NCBI RefSeq assembly: GCF_002944405.1
Contig: NZ_CP024307.1
Location: 1,012,501 to 1,076,500 of the forward strand
Direction of reading: 5' to 3'
Source: Sinorhizobium fredii
Lineage (GTDB): Bacteria; Pseudomonadota; Alphaproteobacteria; Rhizobiales; Rhizobiaceae
DNA length: 64,000 nt
The translations under genes were made by a program, and so were the position numbers. Position 1 is the stretch's first letter. Every line of letters starts with the position of its first letter. The notes beneath the pieces are model-generated. The model was not told where the DNA came from and made no database searches. It saw nothing but the letters and a program-made list of their open reading frames with translations. Below, piece after piece: positions 26,348 through 34,949 of the stretch.

Positions 26348-26713
26348 TCACGTCGGGTTGCAGGTGGCGAAGCGATCTGCCAGCCGTTTCGGCGCTTTTT
26401 CGCGCCAGGCGGCGATCAGCCGTTGCGTCAGCACATCGTCGTCGATGACCGAGAGCCTTACCAACATCGCCGGCCATCCCTTGTAATGGTCGGTCTCGAA
26501 AAAAAGCGACGGATCGAGTTCCATCAGCATCTCCTTTTCTTCGAGCGCACACATCACCACCAGCGTTTCGGCGTCCTTCATCCGTAGGAAGCTCTTGCCT
26601 TTGACGAGTAGCGCCGGCGTCCCATAGGACGTGCCGACGGTCATTTCCGGCAACGCCGCGGCTTCTGCCAGCCGCCACACGCGCTCGAAGGAACGCTTCA
26701 TCTCGTCCGTCAT
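26348..26713 (-). CDS. MmcQ/YjbR family DNA-binding-like protein
   Basis: 121 residues from the ATG at 26711-26713 (CCGAGGAAATCC upstream). The sequence TVGTSYGTPALLVKGKSFLRMKD followed by EKEMLMELDPSLFFETDHYKGWPAMLVRL is typical of the YjbR/MmcQ fold, a CyaY-like double-wing domain whose cellular role is unclear. The start overlaps the stop of the upstream small gene (ATGA), so both are translated from one message. Confidence 0.85.
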   Translation of the reverse strand: MTDEMKRSFERVWRLAEAAALPEMTVGTSYGTPALLVKGKSFLRMKDAETLVVMCALEEKEMLMELDPSLFFETDHYKGWPAMLVRLSVIDDDVLTQRLIAAWREKAPKRLADRFATCNPT

Positions 26714-26967
26714 GGATTTCCTCGGCAAACGGAAGGACGTTGCGGATCATAGCTCAGCCGCCGTCGCCGATCACTGTGGTCGCAAGCCCCGCTCGCCGCA
26801 GCGCGCGGCCATGGCCATCCGGGAAACGGCAGGTCCGCCAGCGCGCGTTCATCCATGCGGGCGAGATCGGGATGCTGGAGAGGATCTCGCGACCAGGCGG
26901 GAGCCGCTTCGGTAAGATCGTCAGAGGCGATCCCGATACGTTTCAGTATAGAGAAAACCTTCAGCAT
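26710..26967 (-). CDS. Small protein upstream of MmcQ, possibly DUF1127-like and degenerate
   Basis: 85 residues from the ATG at 26965-26967, with GAAGGATAGCGCC upstream. The first half (MLKVFSILKRIGIASDDL, then ARMDERALADLPF) looks like a real small protein, and LxRMDERALADLPF recalls the C-terminal part of DUF1127 proteins. The second half is Arg/Ser-rich and low in complexity (SDRRRRLS), as expected after a frameshift or for a loose tail. The stop forms an ATGA overlap with the next gene, which supports translation of this frame to its end. Function not recognised. Confidence 0.5.
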   Translation of the reverse strand: MLKVFSILKRIGIASDDLTEAAPAWSRDPLQHPDLARMDERALADLPFPGWPWPRAAASGACDHSDRRRRLSYDPQRPSVCRGNP

Positions 26968-27131
26968 GGCGCTATCCTTCTTCGAGGCCGCCGTAGTCCC
27001 GCATCTGCGGTCGAATGCGGTTAAAACCTTTGCAGCCATTCGCTCTCCTTCCGGGGAGCCTTGCAGCAGAATCGGCTTGTTCGGCGAAATTTACAATTGA
27101 GATTGCCAGATCGTATGTTTAGAAAAACTAT

Positions 27132-28067
27132 ATGAAGGAACTGAACACGATCCATTTGAATGGGCTACGTGCGGCGGAGGCAGTGGGTCGCCTGGGTTCG
27201 CTCGCCGCCGCGGCCAACGAACTCGGCGTGACCCCCGGCGCCGTCAGTCAGCAGATTGCCAAGATTGAGGCGCAGCTTGGGCGTACGCTCTTCGAGCGCT
27301 CGCCGCGCGGACTTGTGGTAACGGATAGCGCCCGCCCGCTCATGATGCGGCTCTCGAATGCTTTTGCGGAACTCGCCGAAGCCGTGGCGCAGGTGCGTCG
27401 TCGCGACGAGTCGGTATTGACGGTGTCTGTGGCGCCGGTCTTTGCGGCCCGCTGGCTGGTATATCGGCTGAACCGCTTCGCCGAGCGCCATCCGGAGATC
27501 CGGCTGAGAATCGACGCGACCACGAGACTCGCCAATCTAGAAACGTCCGACGTCGATCTCGCCATCCGCGTCGGTGCGGGCGGCTGGCCGGGTGTGCGGG
27601 CCGAGCTGCTGTTGGAGCAGGAGGTCTTTCCCGTCTGCTCGCCGGCCCTGGCCGCGGGACTGGGCGAACCCGTGGATATCCTGAATCTGCCGGCCGTCAT
27701 CGATGAGCACGCCATGTTCTCCTGGGAGGTGTGGCTGAAGGCGGCCTGTCTTTCCGGCGCCCAGATGACCGTGCGCCACACCTTCAACGATGCGTCGCTG
27801 GCGCTCGACGCGGCCATTGCCGGCCAGGGCGTGATGATTGCCTGGCAGACGCTCGCCGGCTATGCGGTGATGAAGGGCAGTCTGGTGGCGCCGTTCGGCA
27901 TCCGCGCCAAGACCGGCTTCGGGCACTATTTCGTCACCTCGGCCTCGAGGCGTGAAAGCAAGGCCGTCACTGCATTCAAGCGCTGGGTGCGCGAGGAAGT
28001 GGAGGAGGGGATGCGGCAGCTCTCCGCTATTCCTTCTCCTTCAGCCGTTCTTCCATCATCGCCTTGA
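27132..28067 (+). CDS. LysR-family transcriptional regulator (GcvA-like)
   Basis: 311 residues. The N-terminal winged helix-turn-helix reads [36 protein letters not shown] (in two parts, about 16-53). The effector-binding domain contains [21 protein letters not shown] and [15 protein letters not shown], close to the GcvA subgroup. It is divergent from the small gene/MmcQ pair, its most likely target. The last ~14 codons run into the 3' end of the following GST on the other strand, a 41-bp tail-to-tail overlap. Confidence 0.92.
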   Translation: MKELNTIHLNGLRAAEAVGRLGSLAAAANELGVTPGAVSQQIAKIEAQLGRTLFERSPRGLVVTDSARPLMMRLSNAFAELAEAVAQVRRRDESVLTVSVAPVFAARWLVYRLNRFAERHPEIRLRIDATTRLANLETSDVDLAIRVGAGGWPGVRAELLLEQEVFPVCSPALAAGLGEPVDILNLPAVIDEHAMFSWEVWLKAACLSGAQMTVRHTFNDASLALDAAIAGQGVMIAWQTLAGYAVMKGSLVAPFGIRAKTGFGHYFVTSASRRESKAVTAFKRWVREEVEEGMRQLSAIPSPSAVLPSSP

Positions 28068-28686
28068 AGGCCGGGCGCGACTGGCAGCGCGCCAGCCATG
28101 CCTTGACGCCCGGGTGCTGCTCGAAAAGCGCCGCTTGGCTCATCGTATAACGGAACACCTCGGCGAGGTTGAGATCGGCGACCGTAAAGCGGCCCCCGAC
28201 CAGGTAATCGCCGCCGTCGAGATGCGCCTCGAGCCTGGCGAAGGATTTCTCGAGCGACCGCGCGCAGGCGGCGATCACGGCCTGCCCGTCCGGTGTGTTC
28301 TCGATGCCTGCGTCATAGGCGAGGACGATCTTGACCGCGTGCGGCTCGACTTCGGTCGCCGCCCACATGGTCCAATTGCCGATCTGTCCTTCCTCGGCAA
28401 GGTCGGCCGGCGCCAGCGGCCCGCCATGCTTGCGGGCGAGATAGAGATTGTTGGCAAGCGATTCCGTCAGCACCAGCCCGTCGTCGTCGATCGCCGGAAT
28501 AAGCCCCGTCGGGTTGACGGCGAGAAAGCTCGGCGAGCGCGTGTTGATCGGCGCGTCCGCTGCCAGCGGATCGGCAAGGCGACGCGCCTGGATAACCGGC
28601 ACCGATTGGAACGGAACGCCGAGTTCGCGGGCCATCCAGTAGTTGCGCGATGCGCGCGAGCGGTAAACACCATAAATCGTCAGCAT
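28027..28686 (-). CDS. Glutathione S-transferase family protein
   Basis: 219 residues from the ATG at 28684-28686, preceded by AAGGAGGCCGAG; the open frame extends further upstream without any family similarity. The thioredoxin-like N-terminus starts [23 protein letters not shown] and has [19 protein letters not shown]. The helical C-terminal domain has [21 protein letters not shown]. It is distinct from the GST at 25718 (Arg/Ser-rich active-site region YRSRASRN). Its 3' end overlaps the convergent LysR gene. Confidence 0.92.
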   Translation of the reverse strand: MLTIYGVYRSRASRNYWMARELGVPFQSVPVIQARRLADPLAADAPINTRSPSFLAVNPTGLIPAIDDDGLVLTESLANNLYLARKHGGPLAPADLAEEGQIGNWTMWAATEVEPHAVKIVLAYDAGIENTPDGQAVIAACARSLEKSFARLEAHLDGGDYLVGGRFTVADLNLAEVFRYTMSQAALFEQHPGVKAWLARCQSRPAFKAMMEERLKEKE

Positions 28687-29079
28687 CTCGGCCTCCTTGG
28701 TTGGCAATGCCGCGATTGCATACGCAATTGCCGATGCCTGGCGAAGCCGTCCATGTTGATGTGCGCATGAAATCTTTTGATGCGAACCGCTCTGCGGCCC
28801 GGTCGCACCGAGGCAGCGCCTGTTAACGGTTGCAAAGTGCGGTACCACAATCGTGATCGGGTATTTACTGGCGCAAGTTCGGCTTCAGCCGTAAATGCAA
28901 GCTTGGAGTGAGGGGGCAAGAATGTTTTTGGCTTGCGTCCTCCTCCGACTTGTCGATATCGATCACCCGGATGGCTTTCGTCGACAAGGCCATCGCGATT
29001 TCGCTGCAGGAGCGGGACGATGCACGTTGCGCGTCGCGCCGCTCTCCTTTCTCGCCGCACTCAAACCCGTCAGAGTTCG
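28687..29079. other. Intergenic region between GST and L,D-transpeptidase
   Basis: About 390 bp between divergent genes. I see no RNA gene, repeat or convincing small gene. It must carry promoters for both neighbours. Confidence 0.4.
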
Positions 29080-29841
29080 ATGTCATCACTGCCTGTCTTT
29101 TCCCGCCGCCAGTTTCTTCGCACGTCCGCGGTTGCGATCGCCTCTGCCGGTCTTGCGGGCTGTACATCGTCGATGAACACCGACCGCTTTCGCCAGGAAA
29201 CGATGCCGGTCTATCGCAATCCGGCGCTCGAAAACCGTTGGGTCGATCCGGCTATGCTCGAAGAGCCGCTGACCGGCCTGCCGCCGCAGGACGCCTACTA
29301 CGCCGATATTTACGCGCAGCGGGAGGATGGCGGCTTTCTCATTCCGGCGGTGCCCTACCACCAGATCGACCCGCGCTTCTATCGTCAGGAGGTCAGTGAC
29401 CCGTTCGGCGAGGCGCCGGGGACGATCGTTGTCGATACGGCGGACCGCTATCTCTACCTGATCGGATCCGGCGGCAGCGCCACGCGCTATGGCGTTGGCC
29501 TCGGCCGCGAAGGCTTCGCCTGGTCGGGCCGCGGCGTCATTCAGTGGAAGCAGAAATGGCCGAAATGGACGCCGCCGGATTCGATGATCGTCCGCCAGCC
29601 GGTGCTCGCCAAATATTCGGCGGACAATGGCGGCATGCCGCCGGGCCTCGACAATCCGCTCGGCTCGCGCGCCCTCTATATTTTCCAGAACGGCCAGGAC
29701 ACGCTCTATCGCGTCCACGGAACGCCGGAATGGCAGTCGATCGGCAAGGCCGTTTCTTCTGGTTGCGTCCGCATGATCAACCAGGACGTGATCGACCTCT
29801 ATGATCGCGTGCGCGGAAAGGCGCCGATTCTCGTCGTCTGA
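29080..29841 (+). CDS. L,D-transpeptidase (YkuD domain), lipoprotein
   Basis: 253 residues from the ATG at 29080-29082; an ATG at 29020 is possible but would bury the signal. The N-terminus has a twin-Arg motif SRRQFLRTSA and lipobox LAGC, so export by Tat or Sec and lipidation are expected. The YkuD domain carries TIVVDTADRYLYLIGSGG, then HGTPEW and the catalytic SSGCVRM. Such enzymes form 3-3 peptidoglycan crosslinks or attach outer-membrane proteins to peptidoglycan in Rhizobiales. A family of paralogues is usual in these genomes. Confidence 0.9.
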   Translation: MSSLPVFSRRQFLRTSAVAIASAGLAGCTSSMNTDRFRQETMPVYRNPALENRWVDPAMLEEPLTGLPPQDAYYADIYAQREDGGFLIPAVPYHQIDPRFYRQEVSDPFGEAPGTIVVDTADRYLYLIGSGGSATRYGVGLGREGFAWSGRGVIQWKQKWPKWTPPDSMIVRQPVLAKYSADNGGMPPGLDNPLGSRALYIFQNGQDTLYRVHGTPEWQSIGKAVSSGCVRMINQDVIDLYDRVRGKAPILVV

Positions 29842-29868
29842 CGACGGCGAGCCGCGCGTCTGCACGGA

Positions 29869-30360
29869 TCAAGCGGTCTGCGTTCCCTCGTCCTGACTGT
29901 CGGCCAGGCGTTGCGTCAGCCGATGCAGCGCCTCGCGCAGTTCGCCGACCTCCTCAAGGCTGCAACCCGTCGCATTGCCGATCTCCGCAAGAATCTTGAA
30001 GGCCTCGGTCTTCAGGCGCCGGCCGCTTTCCGTGAGGCTGACGATGACCTGCCTTTCGTCGGCCGGGTCGCGCATTCGCCCGACATAGCCGGCTGCCTCC
30101 AGCCGCTTGAGCAGGGGCGAGAGAGTGCCGGAATCGAGACCCAGTTCCTCGCCGATCCGTTTCACCGTCATGCCGTCCCGTTGCCACAACGCCAGCAGCA
30201 CGAGATACTGCGGATAGGTGAGCCCGAAGCGGTCGAGGAGCGGCTTGTAGGCCCGGTTGAAGGCGTGCGTCGCGGAATAGACGGCAAAGCAAAGTTGCTG
30301 GCCGAGCGCCAGCGCCTCGTCGGGGAATGGGTTTCCAGTCTTCACCGCTTTGGTCGTCAT
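29869..30360 (-). CDS. ohrR: Organic hydroperoxide resistance regulator, MarR family
   Basis: 163 residues. The MarR winged helix is clear: LTYPQYLVLLALWQRDG, VKRIGEELGLDSGTLSPLLKRLEAAGYV and the wing RDPADERQVIVSLTESGR. Cys24 in QQLCFAVYSA is at the place of the peroxide-sensing Cys of OhrR proteins. Oxidation of that Cys releases DNA and induces ohr. It is divergent from ohr, with an AT-rich palindrome between them, the standard arrangement. Confidence 0.95.
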   Translation of the reverse strand: MTTKAVKTGNPFPDEALALGQQLCFAVYSATHAFNRAYKPLLDRFGLTYPQYLVLLALWQRDGMTVKRIGEELGLDSGTLSPLLKRLEAAGYVGRMRDPADERQVIVSLTESGRRLKTEAFKILAEIGNATGCSLEEVGELREALHRLTQRLADSQDEGTQTA

Positions 30361-30398
30361 TCCCGGATTGTCGCAAATTCACGCCCCAAATGCAATTT

Positions 30399-30413
30399 GC
30401 AAAATTAATTTGC
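30399..30413. promoter_or_regulatory. Putative OhrR operator
   Basis: GCAAAATTAATTTGC contains a perfect palindrome AAATTAATTT extended by GC arms offset by one base. It lies between ohrR (39 bp from its start) and ohr (63 bp from its start). A related GCAATTTGC is adjacent upstream (30392-30400). The AT-rich dyad agrees with known OhrR boxes. Confidence 0.5.
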
Positions 30414-30475
30414 GTCCAATTTAATATTGCGCTATTGAAATGCGATCCACAACGAAGCCAGCAAGGAGAACTGCC

Positions 30476-30898
30476 ATGCCCATTCTTTATCGCACCACCG
30501 CATCTGCCTCCGGGGGCCGCGCCGGCGAGGCCAAGAGCGCCGACGGCGTTCTCGACGTCACCCTCACCGTGCCGAAGGAACTGGGCGGCGATGGGGCACG
30601 CGGCACGAATCCGGAGCAGCTTTTTGCCGCCGGTTATTCCGCCTGCTTCCTCGGCGCGCTCAAGTTCGTGGCCGGCAAGGAGAAGGTAAAGCTTGCCGAA
30701 GACACGAAAGTGACAGGAACGGTCGGCATCGGTCCGCGCGACGACGGCACCGGCTTCTACATCGATGCGGCGCTTGAGATCTCTTCACCCGGCGTCGACA
30801 AGGCCGTGCTCGAGGACCTGGTCCAGAAGGCGCATATCGTTTGCCCCTACAGCCATGCGACGCGGGGCAATGTCGACGTGAAACTGTCGGTGGCCTGA
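30476..30898 (+). CDS. ohr: Organic hydroperoxide resistance protein, thiol peroxidase
   Basis: 140 residues from the ATG at 30476-30478 (AAGGAGAACTGCC upstream), the exact family length. Ohr reduces organic hydroperoxides using two Cys: Cys57 in [10 protein letters not shown] and Cys123 in [12 protein letters not shown], both present with the family context. It acts in the cytoplasm as a homodimer and is recycled by lipoyl proteins in relatives. It is induced through the divergent OhrR. A strong hairpin follows at 30914-30947. Confidence 0.96.
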   Translation: MPILYRTTASASGGRAGEAKSADGVLDVTLTVPKELGGDGARGTNPEQLFAAGYSACFLGALKFVAGKEKVKLAEDTKVTGTVGIGPRDDGTGFYIDAALEISSPGVDKAVLEDLVQKAHIVCPYSHATRGNVDVKLSVA

Positions 30899-30913
30899 TA
30901 GGAAACGTCATTG

Positions 30914-30947
30914 TGAACTGAAGTCCGCGGCTGCGGGCTTCAGTTCA
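30914..30947 (+). terminator. Hairpin after ohr
   Basis: TGAACTGAAG and CTTCAGTTCA form a perfect 10-bp stem, with an inner CCGC/GCGG pair in the loop. The T-run is weak and delayed. It lies between the convergent ohr and herA-like genes. Confidence 0.55.
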
Positions 30948-30970
30948 GGCTACGGCCTTTTGCCGCTCAC

Positions 30971-32524
30971 CTATCGCTTCAGGCTGCCGAGAATGCCGCG
31001 GACCAGTGCCCGTCCCACCTGGGTTGCGACCGTACGGGCGACAGACTTCATCGCCGCCTCCATGATCGTTTCGCGCTGATAGCCTGTGGAGCGCGGCCGG
31101 GCCTGGCGGCCGGACGCTGCCTCCTTGTCGTCGTCCCCGAAGCCGGGGAGGGTCCAGCGGCTGCGGCCGGCCTCGTCTTCGGCGGCCTGCGCTTCGGCCC
31201 GTTCGGCGGCCTCAGCGGCCTTTTCAGCCCGTTTGGCGAGGAGCTCATAGGCGGATTCCCGATCGAAGTCCTCGTCATAGAGCCCACGCACCGGGCTGAC
31301 ATTCATGACATTCTGGCGCTCGGCCTCCGTCAGCGGACCGAGCCGCGAGGCCGGCGGCCGGATCAAGGTCCGCTCGACCATGGACGGCGACCCCTTGCCC
31401 TCGAGCGTCGAGACCAGCGCCTCGCCGGTGCCGAGATTGGTGATCACCTCGGCGCAGTCGAAATTCGGATTGGGGCGGAACGTGTCGGCCGCGGTCTTCA
31501 CCGCCTTCTGCTCGCGCGGCGAATAGGCGCGCAGCGCATGCTGGACGCGATTGCCGAGCTGAGCGAGCACGGTTTCGGGCACGTCGAGCGGGTTCTGGGT
31601 GACGAAATAGACGCCGACGCCCTTCGAACGGATCAGCCGGACCACCTGTTCGACGCGCTCGACGAGGACCTTCGGCGCGTCGTTGAAGAGCAGGTGCGCC
31701 TCGTCGAAAAAGAACACCAGTTTCGGCTTGTCCGGATCGCCGACCTCAGGCAGCTCCTCGAAAAGCTCCGACAGAAGCCAGAGCAGGAAGGTGGCATAGA
31801 GCCGCGGGTTCATCATCAGCTTGTCGGCGGCAAGCACCGAGATTGCGCCGCGCCCGTCATTCGTCGTGCGCATGATGTCGGTGATCTTCAGCGCCGGCTC
31901 GCCGAAGAAGTGCTCGGCACCCTGTTGTTCGAGGATCAGGAGTTCGCGCTGGATGGAGCCGACGGAGGATTTCGAGATGAAGCCGAACTGATTGGAGAGT
32001 TCGCTCGCATTCTCGCCCATGTAATTCAGCAGCGACTGCAGGTCCTTGAGGTCGAGGAGCGGCAGGCCGCCCTCGTCGGCGATCTTGAAGGCGATGTTCA
32101 AGACTCCTTCCTGGGCATCGCTGGCGTTCATCAGCCGCGACAGGAGAAGCGGCCCCATTTCCGACAGCGTCGTGCGGACGCGGTGGCCCTTCTCTCCGTA
32201 CAGATCCCAGAAGATCACCGGAAATTCCTGGAAGTCATAGGGCGAGAGGCCGATCTGCTCGGCGCGCTTGAGGAGGAAGTCCTTGGCCTCACCGATGGCG
32301 CCGATGCCGGAAAGATCGCCCTTGACGTCGGCGCAGAAGACCGGAACGCCGGCGTTCGAGAAACCCTCCGCCAGGATTTGCAGCGTTACGGTCTTGCCGG
32401 TACCGGTGGCGCCGGTGATCAGGCCATGGCGGTTGCCGAACTTCAGTTCGAGATACTCGGGCTTGTTGATCGCATCGTCCGGCTTGCGGCTGGTCCCGAT
32501 ATAGAGCTTGCCTTCCTGTTGCAT
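30971..32524 (-). CDS. HerA-like helicase/ATPase (DUF853)
   Basis: 517 residues from the ATG at 32522-32524 (GGAGAAGAATGCC upstream); a further 14 codons are open upstream. Walker A GATGTGKTVTL lies near residues 38-48 and Walker B KLVFFFDEAHLLF near 275-285, within a HerA/FtsK-type P-loop domain. The C-terminal ~110 residues begin with an Ala/Glu-rich helical stretch ([21 protein letters not shown]) that could be coiled coil. E. coli YjgR is the nearest named relative; the role is unknown. It is not next to nurA or other repair genes. Confidence 0.88.
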   Translation of the reverse strand: MQQEGKLYIGTSRKPDDAINKPEYLELKFGNRHGLITGATGTGKTVTLQILAEGFSNAGVPVFCADVKGDLSGIGAIGEAKDFLLKRAEQIGLSPYDFQEFPVIFWDLYGEKGHRVRTTLSEMGPLLLSRLMNASDAQEGVLNIAFKIADEGGLPLLDLKDLQSLLNYMGENASELSNQFGFISKSSVGSIQRELLILEQQGAEHFFGEPALKITDIMRTTNDGRGAISVLAADKLMMNPRLYATFLLWLLSELFEELPEVGDPDKPKLVFFFDEAHLLFNDAPKVLVERVEQVVRLIRSKGVGVYFVTQNPLDVPETVLAQLGNRVQHALRAYSPREQKAVKTAADTFRPNPNFDCAEVITNLGTGEALVSTLEGKGSPSMVERTLIRPPASRLGPLTEAERQNVMNVSPVRGLYDEDFDRESAYELLAKRAEKAAEAAERAEAQAAEDEAGRSRWTLPGFGDDDKEAASGRQARPRSTGYQRETIMEAAMKSVARTVATQVGRALVRGILGSLKR

Positions 32525-32751
32525 GGCATTCTTCTCCGAATCGATTTTGTCAATGGAACCGGGCATTTGCCGGATGTCGTACGAAGTCCGTCATCGAAAT
32601 ATTGCTCGGTTCTGTTATAGGCTGTGCACTGCGGCCCGGCAACACGGGTTGTAGGCGAGGCAAGGCCTCGCCGGGCTGCAACGCCGCATATGTTGACGCA
32701 GGACGGATATGTGTTCCGGTGCTATTGTCATTTCGGAAGCGATATTTTACC

Positions 32752-32767
32752 TTGACGTCAACGTCAA
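32752..32767. promoter_or_regulatory. Inverted repeat TTGACGT-CA-ACGTCAA before the DUF2267-like gene
   Basis: The 7-2-7 inverted repeat is perfect and ends 20 bp before the start codon at 32788. From memory, dyads of this ACGT-centred form are bound by MerR-type regulators of branched-chain amino acid or fatty acid breakdown (LiuR) in proteobacteria. Such a regulator is not seen nearby. Confidence 0.4.
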
Positions 32768-32787
32768 AATTGCACGAGGAGATTTCC

Positions 32788-33180
32788 ATGAGTGAACTGG
32801 TTACGCGGGTGGCGGAAAATGTCGGTCTCGAGCCCGCGACGGCCGAGAAGGCAGTGGGCATGATCCTCGGCTTTCTCCAGCGCGAAGCGGCCGAAGGCCC
32901 GGTCGCCCGGATGATCGAGGCTATCCCCGGTGCGCCGGAATTGGTCGCTCAGTACAATGGCGAGGGCGGCAATGGCGGCGGCCTGCTCGGCGGCCTCCTG
33001 TCGGCCATCGGCGGCGGCGGCGTCATGGCGCTCGGCCAGCAGCTGATGAGCCAGGGATTGGGCATGGGCGAAATCACCGCGCTCGCCAGGGAAACCATTG
33101 CCTATGCCAAGGAAAAGGCCGGCGACGAGGTCGTGGACGAGGTCGTCGCCTCCGTTCCGGGTCTCAGCCAGTTCGTCTGA
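32788..33180 (+). CDS. DUF2267-like small protein
   Basis: 130 residues from the ATG at 32788-32790 after CGAGGAGATTTCC. An N-terminal helical segment (ELVTRVAENVGLEPATAEKAVGMILGFLQ) is followed by a Gly-rich linker (about 58-80) and an amphipathic C-terminal helix region with EKAGDEVVDEVVASVPGL. There is no signal peptide. The family assignment is tentative and the function unknown; short proteins of this design are stress-associated in other bacteria. An ACGT-type dyad lies directly upstream. Confidence 0.75.
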   Translation: MSELVTRVAENVGLEPATAEKAVGMILGFLQREAAEGPVARMIEAIPGAPELVAQYNGEGGNGGGLLGGLLSAIGGGGVMALGQQLMSQGLGMGEITALARETIAYAKEKAGDEVVDEVVASVPGLSQFV

Positions 33181-33193
33181 TTCTGCGATCAAT

Positions 33194-33219
33194 CCCCTCT
33201 GACCGGCAGGCCAGAGGGG
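33194..33219. terminator. Hairpin between convergent genes
   Basis: CCCCTCTG and CAGAGGGG form an 8-bp stem with a ten-base loop. It sits between the DUF2267-like gene and the aldo/keto reductase and could serve both. No T-run follows, so its efficiency is uncertain. Confidence 0.45.
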
Positions 33220-33231
33220 CAGCAATCCCTC

Positions 33232-34062
33232 TCATCCGTCCCACTCGGGCGCAAGGTCCGCCGGGTTGACGATTCGCCCGTCCGGGCGGGCGAGGCCGCG
33301 GATCGCCGCCATTTCTTCTCGTGTCAGCGCAAAATCGAAGATCGCGAAATTTTCTTCAAGCCGCGCCTCCGTGGCGGTTTTCGACAGTGCGATCACATCC
33401 TGCTGCTGCACCAGCCATCTGAGCACCACTTGCGCGGCTGTCTTGCCGTGGCGATCGCCGATGTCGTTCAGCAGTTGGTCGGAAGGCACCTTGCCATTCG
33501 CCATGGCATAATAGGCGGTGAGCGACATGCCGTGTTGCCGCGCCGCCTGCAGCACCTTCGTCTGGTCGAGATAGGGGTGGTACTCGACCTGGTTGGTCGC
33601 AATCGGCGCGTCGCTGAGGCGGACCGCCTCCTCCATCTGCGCCGTGTTGAAATTGCTGACGCCGATATGGCGGACCTTGCCCGCCTTCCGGACCTCGTTC
33701 AACGCCCCGATGCGCTCGGCCATCGGCACCTCGCTGCCGCCCGGCCAGTGCAGGAGCAGCAGATCGACGTGGTCCGTCTTCAGCTTTCTGAGGCTCTCGT
33801 CGACTGAGGCGAGGAAGTCGTCATGGCGGTACCGATCGACCCAGACCTTGGTCGTCAGGAAGATGTCGGCGCGCGGAATGCCTGAACGGTGGATCGCTTC
33901 CCCCACCTCCGCCTCGTTGCCATAGGCCTGCGCGGTGTCCACGTGGCGGAAGCCGATCTTCAGGGCTTTCGGCAAGATCCGAAACACCTCGGCGCCGGAC
34001 ATGCGGAAAGTGCCGAAGCCGAGGGCGGGGATGTTGGCGCCGTTCGAAATGACTGCATGCAT
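33232..34062 (-). CDS. Aldo/keto reductase (2,5-diketo-gluconate reductase type)
   Basis: 276 residues, the AKR5-like length. The motifs are GFGTFRMSG, DTAQAYGNEAEVG (with catalytic Tyr), the Lys in TTKVW and LLLLHWPG (with catalytic His). C-terminal residues for NADPH (ALSKTATEARLEENFAIF) are present. It is probably an NADPH-dependent carbonyl reductase in the cytoplasm with an unknown substrate. The ATG follows AAGGAGCCACCA. It stands alone, convergent with the DUF2267-like gene. Confidence 0.92.
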   Translation of the reverse strand: MHAVISNGANIPALGFGTFRMSGAEVFRILPKALKIGFRHVDTAQAYGNEAEVGEAIHRSGIPRADIFLTTKVWVDRYRHDDFLASVDESLRKLKTDHVDLLLLHWPGGSEVPMAERIGALNEVRKAGKVRHIGVSNFNTAQMEEAVRLSDAPIATNQVEYHPYLDQTKVLQAARQHGMSLTAYYAMANGKVPSDQLLNDIGDRHGKTAAQVVLRWLVQQQDVIALSKTATEARLEENFAIFDFALTREEMAAIRGLARPDGRIVNPADLAPEWDG

Positions 34063-34163
34063 TGGTGGCTCCTTGGTCGCGGCGGAGAAATAACGGACAT
34101 GCCCCTATACTTGTCGCTGCCGGTCGCGGCTTCAAGCCGGCCAGCACGTCCTTCGCCGTCGAT

Positions 34164-34937
34164 TCAGGGCGCCTTTACGGCGACGAGGAACAGGCGGGGA
34201 AAGCGCAGGAGCACCCGCCCGTCGGCCATGGCCGGATATTCCCTGCGGATCTTCTCAGCATAGGCGGCGAGGTAGTCCTTACGCCGGTTGGCAGGCAGTG
34301 CATCGAGATAGGGGCGCAAGCCCGTGCCCTTCACCCACTCGACGATGGCATTCGCGTTGGCCAGCGGGTGATAATAGACCGTGTGCCAGACCTCGACCCG
34401 CGCCGCCTTCGGGGCCAGCCTTTCGACATAGGTCCTCGGGGAGGGAAGCGGCATTCGCCGGATCGTCCGGCCGGCAAAAGCCGCTGCGAAAGTCCGTTCC
34501 TCGGCCGTCTCCTGCATCAGGAGATGCGAAGGCTCGTCGAGGTTGTCGGGCATCTGCACCGCAAGCGTTCCGCCCGGCAGCAGCGCCTCGACGAGACGCT
34601 CGAGGATATCGATGTGCTTCGGCAGCCATTGGAAGACGGCGTTGGCGAAGAAAAGCGCGGCCCCTGGCGGCGGCGTCCAGCCGGCAAGATCGACCCTCTC
34701 GAAGCGCAGGCCGAGCAGCCGTTTGCGAGCGGCCTCCAGCATGTCCTCGTCGCTGTCGATGCCGACGAGCGGATTGTTGGGGAAGCGTTCGAGGATAAGT
34801 TGCGTCGAATTGCCCGGTCCGCAGCCGAGGTCGAAGGCGGGGCCGGGCGGCAGATCGGGGACCTGCGCCAGGAGATCGCGCGCCGGCCGGGTTCGCTCAT
34901 CCTCGAACTTTACATATTGCGCTGCCGACCAGGCCAT
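34164..34937 (-). CDS. tam: Trans-aconitate 2-methyltransferase
   Basis: 257 residues. The start [23 protein letters not shown] and motif [19 protein letters not shown] are hallmark Tam sequences. The SAM-binding glycine-rich loop and the following acidic [12 protein letters not shown] are intact. It methylates trans-aconitate, an inhibitor of aconitase formed spontaneously from the TCA intermediate. The ATG follows AAGGAGCGGCCCG. It starts 12 bp after the haloacid dehalogenase gene ends, so the two likely share a transcript. Confidence 0.93.
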   Translation of the reverse strand: MAWSAAQYVKFEDERTRPARDLLAQVPDLPPGPAFDLGCGPGNSTQLILERFPNNPLVGIDSDEDMLEAARKRLLGLRFERVDLAGWTPPPGAALFFANAVFQWLPKHIDILERLVEALLPGGTLAVQMPDNLDEPSHLLMQETAEERTFAAAFAGRTIRRMPLPSPRTYVERLAPKAARVEVWHTVYYHPLANANAIVEWVKGTGLRPYLDALPANRRKDYLAAYAEKIRREYPAMADGRVLLRFPRLFLVAVKAP

Positions 34938-34949
34938 CGGGCCGCTCCT

